From: a virus
IMG/VR virus record: IMGVR_UViG_3300047548_000106
Location: 1 to 47,401 of that record
Strand: one strand, 5' to 3'
Length of the DNA: 47,401 nt
Shown: piece after piece, positions 26,301 through 33,529 of the stretch
Layout of the letters: each line of letters starts with the position of its first letter
Numbering within the stretch: the first letter of the stretch is position 1
Position numbers and translations under genes: made by a program
Notes under the pieces: generated by a model
Database searches by the model: none
Told to the model about the DNA's origin: nothing
Seen by the model: the letters and a program-made list of their open reading frames with translations, nothing else

Positions 26301-26796
26301 ACAACAAGCAGGAGAACCAGATGAAAGTTATAAGAATAGACTAAAGAAATGGCAAGATGCAAAAAAGACAATTTCTGAAACAGAGCGAAATGCTATTAAT
26401 GCTGCATATGGAACAGGAATGGAATATTTCAAAACACTAAAGTTTGCTACTGGTGGAAGAATATCTGGTAACGGATCAAGAGATTCAATTGCTGCACAAC
26501 TTACCCCTGGAGAATATGTCATTAGAAAGTCAGCAGTAAATAAGTATGGGGCAGCCATGTTTGACAAAATTAATATGGGGTCATTTGAAATGCCAAGGTA
26601 TAACATTCCTAGAACAACTTCAGTAAATGCAAGACCAAGCAATGTTTCTACAACTGTTGCTCCAGTGTATAATAGTTACAGCATCAATGTTCCTGTAAAT
26701 AACCCAGGAGCATCTGCTGAAGAGATTGCTCACGTTGTTATGACCAAGATACGAGGCGTAGAAGGTGCGTCAATTAGGAGAATAAATGGATATTAA
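17323..26796 (+). CDS. tape measure protein with embedded ADP-ribosyltransferase-like domain
   Basis: The 3157-residue protein sets tail length and is injected or threaded with DNA. Residues about 205-400 match the TP901/PhageMin_Tail core (LDKATVALSRVYGDL, GGDVEDLAVMMTAMREGGVS). Hydrophobic segments near 186-205, 535-565, 1645-1660 and 1750-1780 could cross the host membrane. Three GG-x(4)-G-x(3)-D-x(5)-LTPGE modules lie at 662-711, 1201-1250 and 3041-3088. Between the first two is a 490-residue insert whose end resembles an R-S-ExE ADP-ribosyltransferase (R989, S1033/T1035/S1036, E1167-x-E1169). Residues about 2645-2950 are a long coiled coil. Codons are AT-rich (AGA, ATA, AAA). The gene follows the chaperones, as expected, and overlaps the next gene by 11 bases. 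Confidence 0.9.
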   Translation: MADVNANINIGINTSQAQAQLLKLQNQISAFNKSLAISDAGYGQMLSRGINATRMFDAQIVPATTSVERFSRAIENNKLSLGQYARLTASQLPGLGKVFRSEFDMMEKVAVSRVKKIQSQYVALGKSAKNTQQALQIMPRGLAQGYATDIAVATQKQVLFNKLLSDGSTKLLNWGKNTQWAGRQLMVGLTLPMAAFGAAAAKAFMELDKATVALSRVYGDLSTTTQELDRNVDAVKRLGAEYTKYGISVKDTIDISARAAATGAKNESLLAATEQTLRFATLGQMDYNNALDTTISLQTAFGISNDKLGEKIDYLNAVENQTILTMEDMSLAIPRVATVIKGLGGDVEDLAVMMTAMREGGVSAENAANALKSGLASMINPTRAAQQALAKLGIDMNGIVQANKGDLLGTIRAFGAELNKLGSFERQQALEKVFGKYQYARMSALFTNITKQSSQAARAMDLATMSAQDLANIANKELSKVSESTTVKFQAALEKLKISIAPLGEAFLKAITPIINLVSKVADAFNNLPDGVKNAMAVATAAIAGIGPVLLMGIGLMGNLIANVIKGVEWWRKLGARLKGTSSQFEFLTETELLANSATMALEGSSGKLTRSLLLQKGAVSALTTEYERFVTAAGVAGTAMGGVATGGRTGKRNLPNARMRFAEGGTVPGTGNKDTIPALLTPGESVITKEATKKYAPILHQMNNGTLPGFNSGWVNLFKSITTKVGGARAIMPNIRPSSRVVKEPGALGYNILERQSGSRGAAWQEGYGYLPEVSKLAGRTRVKAGKVVGHIYSKEFYQRFGGVGTTGSSPRLLGRDIPGQSGRKLNPQRYHDVLPSQYILIDENWNKLIAPNSLKKATANDWKPVSGRDMISVLQMLMSRGVPENIAMQVASKAAQILNTRIRQTYGSIDEILFGEIATGSSVQALKSSSRLLEQYGPREFAGGVVGLQQSLRTWQTSSRQVRETPEMLFAIMSGMKPTRKNMKLHRSTTLGLSRGSEFIPQDEAMIFEALKNGNLEGLIGKTLTAKGPISYTSAGISGTYGALSSNSDVNRIEFLKQQTRIDRKSYRNNISRLKRYEEELARYETSGASQITIDAIKRRIAETKQYIETAKNGRGMLGKEIKSLAPKGYRNLLIEQSFGAGHPMINVNKANPGGTYMGRDVSHEQEFIASGSKMMVTGVSIDPKTGLPILQTKTLQPFATGGTVPGVGNSDTVPALLTPGESVITKKATQKYGSIISAMNNGTLPGFAFGTGEGGVPEPSGRVGASGRKVPWLQTLASLEKKDPRRAAMLRAQLAEEMYVQQAMVRAGYSARDIPVAGGHLEQRPGMKTSFQDVKSVPPQAQAFNNIAQSLSDPRVTGVGHENQIKAAQIKRDAIQKALFNITKKDAKAQASVPKLMESLSKGSKLTYKQNQLLAKAFNELSTNTAAYQKELGQLSKTQQRKFIKTGGQFIAGAEAQKYYRENVGKNPSLRTTSFSAFEAQATRTTATTSVRQSVRSSDLLARQLMEKYPGMTERQAITAAKRMSNSAYKRAMTDWRNGVLTGEKPNAKTVGAELSKRIAVPMRGTTAERRANLETRKQERLSRQLEQRANRIMARRPSLTSEQAQIIAGRQMGIVERQSNAKILAEREAAAKREAYARKTKAMMGGAGLLALAPMVGPKDEQGKFLGMDPFMAMIGAQMIAQPLVGGIRGAVGKSAKYGGPGFGYRALPNGEKAVTRTGAMSKAFTAGLSKLPGLGALGSIGAGGAIAVTGGVAAAFAALAITAWTLKKGMDNTIDAGKKYADALTISTKEQNDIAALFGRTTLASRRRAKDIQKNIGLTTKEQQMGAEFVKTEPGKAMLEEMKVSLEKGGTTFGNNLASQIGRLIVSGAVNPKQAKAIVVGLTEALGKPEMAIPIITKVEQIVGPNGQNLSKDPLKVIDNLINSIDQTNNELTVSSERAAKQATNSWTDNFLGLGILYSGEMDAMIEADIARANAYLENTKQILTAIDDEISRQDILIARLKEKRGLEDDKKKKAGYTSDIKEAQANKKALEERRAREEADRRQRAINMYTGGGNVDQKFTAGFGAVEEATGIMDLEGAVNRAISDTKLAREVQAAAVKPEELSQETRNRLMANGVLAYRSITPGGKPQYVVQQQAAYQNEVKFDPNFKAMFPEMNEDQIKASLLVDIELGKVDPKTLATLDMLDQGTKGLALKFYLKGNYKEFADIAAIGSMGDDVKTAFAEIQKDTKYTEDQIAGLAGVLVSLGNDVDRSKLLEAFRGGADGIDDFIKSAKTLQDMKLDLASIFAVGGIAGVNKAAEAIDGITGALKKNSKAIGDIKKQKTFGGKLEKTIDVVTKVATDTGEEYLKDLDPEKVRASLKDIADKTGMSQKQVLNLPPDVIVSSIVMDISGDELIKQGQGMISSATVGILQNVPEAQVLYKQGQALVDMGNQLNGAALSSVINAKKPWLPINQPQGGTKTDYVKDMMKGFLDQVNIYADAGATMKKLTSSTYDFAKKIAAQGKANGGLIQQLRNLGLSENIIAQLASQGKDALAQAVKKYAGKRDNAKVIGANLAEQRATISRLMGQATERVGAAQRTLSVTRTLAGRGLSPELIQSITNDQEFVNLINKKGGGKEKRQQIEGIIAKYKEELALIKQIAREQDPIQTKIDDETIAHERANRLLEKDIQIEQDKIDAIQQQIDLLNEMNDADQQRIRTLEREKEMIQRKIDSYERENEMDQRSIESLRRQDEMRNRISDNLSHELELMSQQEDKIRKSYDERIKALDTIASINDHILNQQKNQLSVAQALSQGDIYAAAQATQGMQAEQVQFVTQQQRDALEKGMENQIAGLRTSGGLTRDQAEQQINDIKEQSYQVSLRIRDIEDQIYNRNLTITSLKDQIYNKDLSIRGISDIIYGRETEILNIQNNQLKPVQTRLSFLEKQKEIQDRIFNDRVDELNLQAEQAGMTDDQIKKVGVLAQQWQEVSKQIKSARDNADLANKNLGIQPIQQAGEPDESYKNRLKKWQDAKKTISETERNAINAAYGTGMEYFKTLKFATGGRISGNGSRDSIAAQLTPGEYVIRKSAVNKYGAAMFDKINMGSFEMPRYNIPRTTSVNARPSNVSTTVAPVYNSYSINVPVNNPGASAEEIAHVVMTKIRGVEGASIRRINGY
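19306..19455 (+). repeat. LTPGE module, copy 1 (tape measure residues 662-711)
   Basis: The encoded segment starts FAEGGTVPGTGNKDTIPALL, continues TPGESVITKEA and ends MNNGTLPGF. It matches copy 2 closely in protein while the DNA differs at many third positions, so the duplication is old. It marks the left border of the 490-residue insert. Confidence 0.85.
20230..20907 (+). other. ADP-ribosyltransferase-like domain within the tape measure (about residues 970-1195)
   Basis: Three spaced motifs match R-S-ExE ADP-ribosyltransferases: Arg989 in KLHRSTTL, the SYTS segment in AKGPISYTSAGIS (residues 1028-1040), and Glu1167-Gln-Glu1169 in HEQEFIASGSKMMVTGV. The last resembles the family pattern E-x-E followed by a Gly-Ser/Thr turn and a strand. 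Order and spacing are right for the fold, with a longer insertion between motif 2 and motif 3. The call is from motif reading alone; an inactive relative is possible. It ends directly before LTPGE copy 2. Confidence 0.5.
20923..21072 (+). repeat. LTPGE module, copy 2 (tape measure residues 1201-1250)
   Basis: The segment starts FATGGTVPGVGNSDTVPALL and ends MNNGTLPGF, the same length (50 residues) as copy 1 with no gaps. It closes the insert that carries the transferase-like domain. Confidence 0.85.
25924..26046 (+). repeat. short coiled-coil repeats in the tape measure C-terminal region
   Basis: Within residues about 2868-2908, three adjacent segments share the pattern [IL]-x-D-x-IY-[NG]-[RK] followed by a closing Ile: IEDQIYNRNLTI, LKDQIYNKDLSI and ISDIIYGRETEI, spaced 13 residues apart. 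They extend the long coiled coil that precedes LTPGE copy 3. The repeat is recognisable only in protein. Confidence 0.6.
26443..26586 (+). repeat. LTPGE module, copy 3 (tape measure residues 3041-3088)
   Basis: The segment FATGGRISGNGSRDSIAAQL, then TPGEYVIRKSAVNKYG, is a more divergent copy near the C-terminus. It has the same GG, D and LTPGE core as copies 1 and 2 and follows the coiled-coil region. Confidence 0.75.
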
Positions 26797-27424
26797 TCCC
26801 GCAAATCCCTCCGCTACATCTACTTATATTGCTGGTAGAAAGAGATATCCTCGTCCACAGGCAATGCTGTGGTCAGACAATTCTGGAACTATTGTGAATG
26901 GGGTCAGGGTTCCAGGAGGCACAGAAAAAGAAGACTTCATTATTTGCTCAGATCATAATAGAGGCGAAATGTCTATCATGCCACAGCGTATTGAATCAAG
27001 ACAAAGAATGATTAACGGAACAATGAGATCATACCATATTGCCGATAAGATTAGGTTATCTGTGTCGTGGGAAAGACTTCCATCTCGTTCATATTCAAGA
27101 AACGTAAACTTTGATAGTTCTGGAAAGCCAGTCATGATAACTGGTGATACAGAATACACCGCAGACGGTGGTGCTGGAGGTGTGGAACTGCTAGACTGGT
27201 ATGAAAACCACCCTGGACCATTTTATGTATATCTTGCTTATGATAAGTACAATAATAATTCTTTCAAGGTGTCACAGCAAATAACCGATGCCTCATTTGA
27301 GCATCTAAATGTATATAATGATGTTAGGCTTATGTATTTTTCAGAATTTCAGTATTCTGTTCAAAAAAGAGGCGGAACAAATTTTGATATGTGGTCAGTT
27401 TCTGTATCTATGGAAGAGGCATAA
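26786..27424 (+). CDS. distal tail protein (minor tail)
   Basis: The 212-residue protein follows the tape measure gene, overlapping it by 11 bases, where siphophages encode the distal tail (Dit-like) protein that joins tube and tip. It is beta-rich, with ADKIRLSVSWERLPSRSYS, GGVELLDWYENHPGPFYVYL and FSEFQYSVQKRGGTNFDMWS. The closing strand pattern (MWSVSVSMEEA) is common in distal tail proteins. No enzymatic motif is visible. GGAGAATAA before the ATG provides a ribosome binding site. The next gene starts in the stop codon (TAATG). Confidence 0.7.
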   Translation: MDINPANPSATSTYIAGRKRYPRPQAMLWSDNSGTIVNGVRVPGGTEKEDFIICSDHNRGEMSIMPQRIESRQRMINGTMRSYHIADKIRLSVSWERLPSRSYSRNVNFDSSGKPVMITGDTEYTADGGAGGVELLDWYENHPGPFYVYLAYDKYNNNSFKVSQQITDASFEHLNVYNDVRLMYFSEFQYSVQKRGGTNFDMWSVSVSMEEA

Positions 27425-30400
27425 TGTTTAAAGATACAGATCTTGAAAATGCTCTTAAATATAACCATACAATAGAAAGCAATCAAGCAGTATGGCTTGA
27501 GTGGAATCTTAATCAATCTTATAATATTGACAAGGTAGGAAATTATCGTTACCGCCCAGGTACGGTAGATCCCTTTTACGGAGTCATTCGTAATATCTAT
27601 GAAGCCAATGAAACCGTAACGGATACTTTTCGTGGGTATTATACGGGGGCAACAGATTCAGACATCATCATTGATGCTGGAATAGATGATGATATTAATG
27701 ATCCAAAGCCATCATATTTATTGACAGACGACAAGAAGATCAATCTAATATATTCACTTGAAGATTGTTTTAAGCAAAATAGACCACGGTCTGGCATCAA
27801 CAAACTTATTTATTTAGGTAATGTGTCAAATGTTGTGAATCACGGAAGTTATTCCGTCGCAGAAGGTCAATATATTGATAGCCTCAATTCGTTTAAGCAA
27901 TTAAAAACAGCAGTCATTACTAACGCATCATCATCTGGTGGCTTGCTTACCTATACAGCAGAACACAATTTTGTTGCTGGGGATTATGTAAAGATTACTG
28001 GAATTGCAAACTATCAGGTATCTCCACCCATTACATCGGATTACAATTTTGTAGATCCGCAAAGAGTTCTTTCTGTTACATCAAATACATTTTCTATTGC
28101 GGGGTCCACCGCTCAAACATATACTTCTGGCGGTGCAGCAGAAGTTGGATATTTATCTAGCGTTAATGTCGCTCGTCGTCCTAGATATTACATGGGATCA
28201 CGATATGATGACTTTAGATATTGGACTTCTTATAGAGAAGAGGTTTCTAAAAATGCAGATGGCTCAGGAACAAATGAGGAATATGGTATTGCAAGAAATG
28301 AAACCGTTGGAAATCCAGCATCATATTACATTTATGATGCTGCTCCATTTGTTGTATACAAAGAAAAGGTTCCAGCAAATCGCGTAACTGTCAAGATGCA
28401 AACAAATGTGGGCGAAGTCAATAATGGTCCATACAGAATAGGAAATATTGCCAATGTTCTAGATCCACTATATGGAGATGCAAACAGAACCGTTCCTATC
28501 AGATGGGCGATACAAAAACTTAATGCTGATAATGAGTGGGTAGAGATTATTTCATTTAACGAATCATCTGTTAGATCGGACGGAAGCCAGATAATTGGCT
28601 CAGATGGTCATGTTGAAATTGAATATGGACTCTCTATTCCAGATCAGTATGCACAAACATTTTTGTTTGCTGGAGAAATATCCTCTCTTTCTCTTAGACC
28701 AGACCTAGCACCAGAGGGATATGCTTACTTATATAAAGAATCAGAAACAGACAAGGGTACGCTGTTTATTAGCGATGGTGGAAACTGGGTAGTATTTCCC
28801 ACACAGTATGAATGGAAACTTTCTGAAAGTGACATAACACGAAACACAAAGGTTATCAAGCAACTGACTAACCCACACTACTATGTTGAGAACAACGAAA
28901 AGGTTTATAGAGATTTTGAATTTCTTTATGGTTTGAGAGTTGTTGCAGAAACAATGAATAGGAAAAACTCTACGTTCGACCTCATAGAACTTTCTCCAAG
29001 ACTTGTTGCAGATATTTCTGATAAAACAATATCCTATTCTATTTCTAAAACACTGTCAGACCTTGGCAGTTTCCCAATGCCTATGGGAAATCTTATTGCA
29101 TCAACTGGTCAGATGTCATTATTTGACGATGACCTTGCATTTAATGAAAACAATACATTTGATGAAGAGTCAAATCTTGGAAGCATTATTAGTCAATATT
29201 CGAACGGTAGACTAAAGTTTACATTCTATGACATTGTAAAAAATATCAATTCTTATGATTATTACATACCAGTCAAAACAATGTATTCAGAAAAAATGCC
29301 ACAGGTTAGCGATACCGCTGCCACGCTAAACGTAAACCTCAGAGATTTATTCTTCTTACTGGAATCAAAGAAATCACCAGAACTCTTACTTACAAACGTT
29401 TCTCTTAGTTATGCAGTCATGGTTCTTCTTGATAACATTGGATTTAGCAACTATAAGTTCAACAGATTGTATGGAGAAGACGAACTTATTATTCCATATT
29501 TCTTTGTTGGTCCAGATCAAAACGTTGCAGAAACATTGCAGCAGTTGGCGGTATCATCACAAAGTGCCATGTTCTTTGATGAATATAATGATCTTGTCGT
29601 AATGTCAAAGAACTACCTTCTTCCTTCATCAACAACAGATAGAAGAACAGATCTTGTTCTATATGGTCAAGAGGAGGCTGACGACAATGGCATTGCTTTG
29701 CCAAATATTATCAATCTTGCATCACAAGAAAAACTTGTATATAACGGTGGAGAAATAAATTATACAACTAGATATATTCAGAAAAGCATTGGGTCAATTG
29801 CCCAGGCACCATATTCAGAAGAATACAAGACATATGTCTATAAGCCATCACTGCTATGGGAAATTGCTGGTCAGGAAAATGTAAGAACAGTAAATGAATC
29901 TGCAACACAGTCTAGCGGATACTCTCTATCAGCCATGCCACTTAAGACTGCACTAACATCAAGCGTTCCAGTATATTCTGACGGACAACTTCTCAACAAC
30001 ATCATGGACTTTGGCGAAAACATTTATTGGCTTGCAAATTATTCAGGATACTTTTATGCAAATGGAGAGATTATAAGATACGATGCAGTAGAATATTCTG
30101 TTGCTGGGGTGGGAAATGTTTGGATTACCAATAATCATGAATACCAGTCTTATTTTGCCAGACTAAAGTTTAATGGAAAAATGTATCCTACAGGAAGAGT
30201 GAGGATTTATGCCAAAGTCAGCGATGGAGCAGTAAAAGAACATGGCCGCGCTCAATTTGGCACAACTGCTGTAGAGCATACAGCGGGCATAGAAGGAACA
30301 CCCTGGACTGATGTTAATTATGTACGGGGTTCTATTCAAAACGCCAAACAATATTTATTTAATACTAACGATACGATTGTTTTGCCAGACAATTCTGGAA

Positions 30401-32862
30401 TAGATGAGGCAGGAAACAAGCAGTCTATTAATGGTCAAGAATATGTTGCAAAGTCATATGCAGACAATTCATCAAGAAACGGAATCATTAAAAACTTTAT
30501 GGCAAACACAACCATAACCGAGAATGATGTTAATGCCTATAAAACAGCATATTCTGGATCTGTACAAACTTCGGCCCTGGTATTTAGTGGACCAGCAACA
30601 ATTCCATCAGTTATTGACCCAGCAAACTTCCTCACATATGTATATAAGCCACTTGACAAACCATTCAGACACTTTGGAACAAGAATGAGAATAATTGGTA
30701 GGATTGAGACTGGATCAAATAAAGCACAAACAGCCATTGGTTCATTTGACTTATATTCATTTAATGCAGCAGCCTCAGAAGATCCAGATAAGCAGGTGTC
30801 AATATCTGGTGGATCTGGTGGTGTAGCATTTGGATTAAATAAAGATACTAATGTTGGGTACTATTTTGAAATTGCTGCACTTAATCAAGATAAGGTGTCT
30901 TCTTATAAAAATAATTCAAATGGACTAAGTTATTCAATTCTGGAAAGCGCCAGCGGCATATCTGTAACAAATGATTTAGTAACAATTAGGCTTAAAGAAC
31001 AACATGCTCTAGATGTCGGATCTATTGTGGTTGTATCTGGCGTTATTGATGACAATAATAAGGATAAGCCAACAAGAATTAGCGGAGAATTTACTGTAAC
31101 GCAGATTTCTCAAGACAGAAAATCTTTTCAGTACGAACTATTAAAATCAGATCCACTTGTTGCAAGTGTAACTGCTGCTGTTGCAGATGGATCAAAGATT
31201 GTGTATACGTCTAATAATCATAACTTTAGTGCTGGCCAGCATGTGACGATTGCTGGATTTGCCAATACTACATTTAATCTTGTCAATGCAGTAATTACAG
31301 CAGTAGATTTCCCAGTTGATGCAGACAATACTTTTACTGTAGAATCAGCAATACCAGCACAAAGTCAGTCTGGGCAAACAGCAACTGCGACATATCTTTC
31401 TCTGACAACAACATCGTCTACTGGTGGAACTGTATTTGTTCAAAATAACGGAGACACAACAATATCAGACGTATTCTTCTATAAAGTGGTTTCTGGTTCA
31501 AACCAGGCAGACATACTTAAAAAACAAAGGGTAGCAGATACGGTAACTCTTACTACCCTTAGGGATCATAGCCTATCTGTAGGAGAATCAGTAACAGTAT
31601 CTGGTGTAGGATCTGGTCTTGACGGAACGTTTATTATTACGGCAATTGGAGACAAGTCCTTTGAGTATAAAACTACAACATCTGGAACTGTCTCTCTTAC
31701 TACACTAAGTCCACTTGGCCTTGCAGTAAGCAATAATAAGGTTGCCATACCTCAACTTTTATGGAGAGGCTTATCTGGAATCATCGTTGATGATGGAAAG
31801 TTTACTACACAGTCAAGACTGAATACTTCAGAAAAAACAACGGTATATGATTTATCAGCAGAATATGTAGACAGCGGAAGCATAAGGACGTTCTATCTTT
31901 ATCTCAATGACAAGCAGGTTGCTGTTGTTGATGATACAGATCCACTTCCAATATATGGAAACATGGCGCTATTTGTTCGCGGTACATCAAGGATCATGTT
32001 TGAAAATGTATTTGCTCTATCAGATGACTTTGCTAACAATACTGCCAAAACGCTACAACTTCCAATATCTAAAGCATTTGGCGAACCAGAGGTTACTGGA
32101 CAAAATGCTTTGAGAAAGTATGCAATTAGCGGAATGGTGCAAAACACATATCTATCTGGTGTTAGTTCTGAGTCTACTCCAAAATATATTCTTTACTATG
32201 ATGAGTTTGGAACCATCATGAGAGAAGCGGCATATTTTAATATACGATATGATCGTGCATTCCCAGCACTCTATTCTCAACTTGCTCCAACTCTCAACAG
32301 TGTTCGTGGATACACTAAATCTGGATTCTATGGATGGTCATATGGAGCAGAATTCCTTATCTTTAACGCAATAGATAAGAACCTAAATCTTGATGATACA
32401 ACTGGAAACTATCTAAGAATACTTGGAATTGCATTTACTCAAAACACAACTCATTCGCTGAAGTTGGATGACTTCTTTAAAAAGAATAGTAATTTTGTTA
32501 ACAGTATTTATAACGGTACAAACTCAGATGAATACCGACAACTTTATACTGATATTCTCAATAGCAGAAATAAGTATGGAAGAAATGATTTTGCTCTAGA
32601 TACACAGTATGTACAGACAGATGCGGCGGCAGAGTCAATGATGGAATGGATTGTTAAGAAAATCGTATATCCAAGAAAGGCTGTAGGCGTCAACACGTTT
32701 GGAACCCCACATTTGCAACTTGGAGATATTGTAGAAATAAATTACAAGAATTCTGATAACATAGATATTGTTGCTCCATCGTCAACTAGATTTGTTGTAT
32801 ACAACATTCAGTATCAAAAGTCAAACGATGTAACAACAACAGTTTATTTGGCGGAGGTATAA
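27424..32862 (+). CDS. large minor tail protein (tail hub / tip protein)
   Basis: This 1812-residue protein comes after the distal tail gene, the position of Tal-like hub or tip proteins. It is strand-rich throughout. Four copies of a small beta domain occur at about residues 163-242 (HNFVAGDYVKITGI), 1185-1245 (HALDVGSIVVVSGV), 1249-1326 (HNFSAGQHVTIAGF) and 1372-1430 (HSLSVGESVTVSGV); related copies occur in neighbouring proteins. Residues near 1440-1560 look like a LamG-like lectin fold (DLSAEYVDSGSIRTFYLYLN). The C-terminal block (QLGDIVEINYKNSDN, YQKSNDVTTTVYLAEV) resembles the end of phage hub proteins. I chose ATG 27424 (TAATG overlap); a GTG at 27391 would overlap the previous gene and has no ribosome binding site. 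Confidence 0.75.
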   Translation: MFKDTDLENALKYNHTIESNQAVWLEWNLNQSYNIDKVGNYRYRPGTVDPFYGVIRNIYEANETVTDTFRGYYTGATDSDIIIDAGIDDDINDPKPSYLLTDDKKINLIYSLEDCFKQNRPRSGINKLIYLGNVSNVVNHGSYSVAEGQYIDSLNSFKQLKTAVITNASSSGGLLTYTAEHNFVAGDYVKITGIANYQVSPPITSDYNFVDPQRVLSVTSNTFSIAGSTAQTYTSGGAAEVGYLSSVNVARRPRYYMGSRYDDFRYWTSYREEVSKNADGSGTNEEYGIARNETVGNPASYYIYDAAPFVVYKEKVPANRVTVKMQTNVGEVNNGPYRIGNIANVLDPLYGDANRTVPIRWAIQKLNADNEWVEIISFNESSVRSDGSQIIGSDGHVEIEYGLSIPDQYAQTFLFAGEISSLSLRPDLAPEGYAYLYKESETDKGTLFISDGGNWVVFPTQYEWKLSESDITRNTKVIKQLTNPHYYVENNEKVYRDFEFLYGLRVVAETMNRKNSTFDLIELSPRLVADISDKTISYSISKTLSDLGSFPMPMGNLIASTGQMSLFDDDLAFNENNTFDEESNLGSIISQYSNGRLKFTFYDIVKNINSYDYYIPVKTMYSEKMPQVSDTAATLNVNLRDLFFLLESKKSPELLLTNVSLSYAVMVLLDNIGFSNYKFNRLYGEDELIIPYFFVGPDQNVAETLQQLAVSSQSAMFFDEYNDLVVMSKNYLLPSSTTDRRTDLVLYGQEEADDNGIALPNIINLASQEKLVYNGGEINYTTRYIQKSIGSIAQAPYSEEYKTYVYKPSLLWEIAGQENVRTVNESATQSSGYSLSAMPLKTALTSSVPVYSDGQLLNNIMDFGENIYWLANYSGYFYANGEIIRYDAVEYSVAGVGNVWITNNHEYQSYFARLKFNGKMYPTGRVRIYAKVSDGAVKEHGRAQFGTTAVEHTAGIEGTPWTDVNYVRGSIQNAKQYLFNTNDTIVLPDNSGIDEAGNKQSINGQEYVAKSYADNSSRNGIIKNFMANTTITENDVNAYKTAYSGSVQTSALVFSGPATIPSVIDPANFLTYVYKPLDKPFRHFGTRMRIIGRIETGSNKAQTAIGSFDLYSFNAAASEDPDKQVSISGGSGGVAFGLNKDTNVGYYFEIAALNQDKVSSYKNNSNGLSYSILESASGISVTNDLVTIRLKEQHALDVGSIVVVSGVIDDNNKDKPTRISGEFTVTQISQDRKSFQYELLKSDPLVASVTAAVADGSKIVYTSNNHNFSAGQHVTIAGFANTTFNLVNAVITAVDFPVDADNTFTVESAIPAQSQSGQTATATYLSLTTTSSTGGTVFVQNNGDTTISDVFFYKVVSGSNQADILKKQRVADTVTLTTLRDHSLSVGESVTVSGVGSGLDGTFIITAIGDKSFEYKTTTSGTVSLTTLSPLGLAVSNNKVAIPQLLWRGLSGIIVDDGKFTTQSRLNTSEKTTVYDLSAEYVDSGSIRTFYLYLNDKQVAVVDDTDPLPIYGNMALFVRGTSRIMFENVFALSDDFANNTAKTLQLPISKAFGEPEVTGQNALRKYAISGMVQNTYLSGVSSESTPKYILYYDEFGTIMREAAYFNIRYDRAFPALYSQLAPTLNSVRGYTKSGFYGWSYGAEFLIFNAIDKNLNLDDTTGNYLRILGIAFTQNTTHSLKLDDFFKKNSNFVNSIYNGTNSDEYRQLYTDILNSRNKYGRNDFALDTQYVQTDAAAESMMEWIVKKIVYPRKAVGVNTFGTPHLQLGDIVEINYKNSDNIDIVAPSSTRFVVYNIQYQKSNDVTTTVYLAEV

Positions 32863-32863
32863 C

Positions 32864-33529
32864 GTGACTGACTATTCAGCCTGGTCAGACGGATATGGTC
32901 CAACACCAGAAGAAATAGCGGCATCAAGACCAGTTATCGTAGTTCCCCCAGACGACTGGAATCTTGGTGCTGGATGGTGGAACGAGGGGCTAAGTTTTAC
33001 TACTCCCAATAATGGAGGAGGCACTGTAAAACAAAATCCAGACCCAGTAAATGGAGGGTCGGAAAGCACTACCCCAGCAGTTGCTAGTGCAGTTCCAGCA
33101 CTTCCAGCATTTACCCCAATGCCAATAAACCATAAGAGTTTTAAAGTTGCTCCAGTAGACATTATTCAGTTTGACGATACATCTGTTGAAATACAAATTC
33201 TTCAGGATCTGATTATCGAAGATATTGGGTCTGTGGAATTGGCAAACATTTCCCGACCAGATCTCATTGATGGGCAGCCAACAATATATTCTCCAATCAT
33301 AAACTTATCAACAATTAGAAGGGATTTCAATCCAAATAACCTTATTGCAGTTTCTTCTTCAGATTACTTTGCTAGATTTGGTATCAATCTTGTTCTTAGG
33401 GGAATGTATGAGCCATACTTTAATGAAGATGGAGATCTGGTAATTGAAATAGATACGGTGCAAGATGAAGAAAACATTGAGGTAGAAATTTTGTCCAATG
33501 GTACAATTAGTACAATTGAGGAATTATGA
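32864..33529 (+). CDS. minor tail protein, hypothetical
   Basis: The 221-residue protein starts with GTG one base after the previous stop, with GGAGGT 5 bases upstream. Its N-terminal half is rich in Pro, Gly, Ser and Trp (WSDGYGPTPEEIAASRPVIV, then PPDDWNLGAGWWNEGL) and looks like a flexible linker. The C-terminal half (about 110-221) is an acidic beta-rich domain (QFDDTSVEIQILQDLIIEDI; LVIEIDTVQDEENIEVEIL). Position in a coupled run of tail genes implies a tip or baseplate component. No family is recognised. Confidence 0.65.
   Translation: MTDYSAWSDGYGPTPEEIAASRPVIVVPPDDWNLGAGWWNEGLSFTTPNNGGGTVKQNPDPVNGGSESTTPAVASAVPALPAFTPMPINHKSFKVAPVDIIQFDDTSVEIQILQDLIIEDIGSVELANISRPDLIDGQPTIYSPIINLSTIRRDFNPNNLIAVSSSDYFARFGINLVLRGMYEPYFNEDGDLVIEIDTVQDEENIEVEILSNGTISTIEEL

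Noticed and set aside
27391-27423. GTG start for the hub protein
   Set aside because: It would overlap the distal tail gene by 34 bases with no ribosome binding site, while ATG 27424 forms the usual TAATG coupling.
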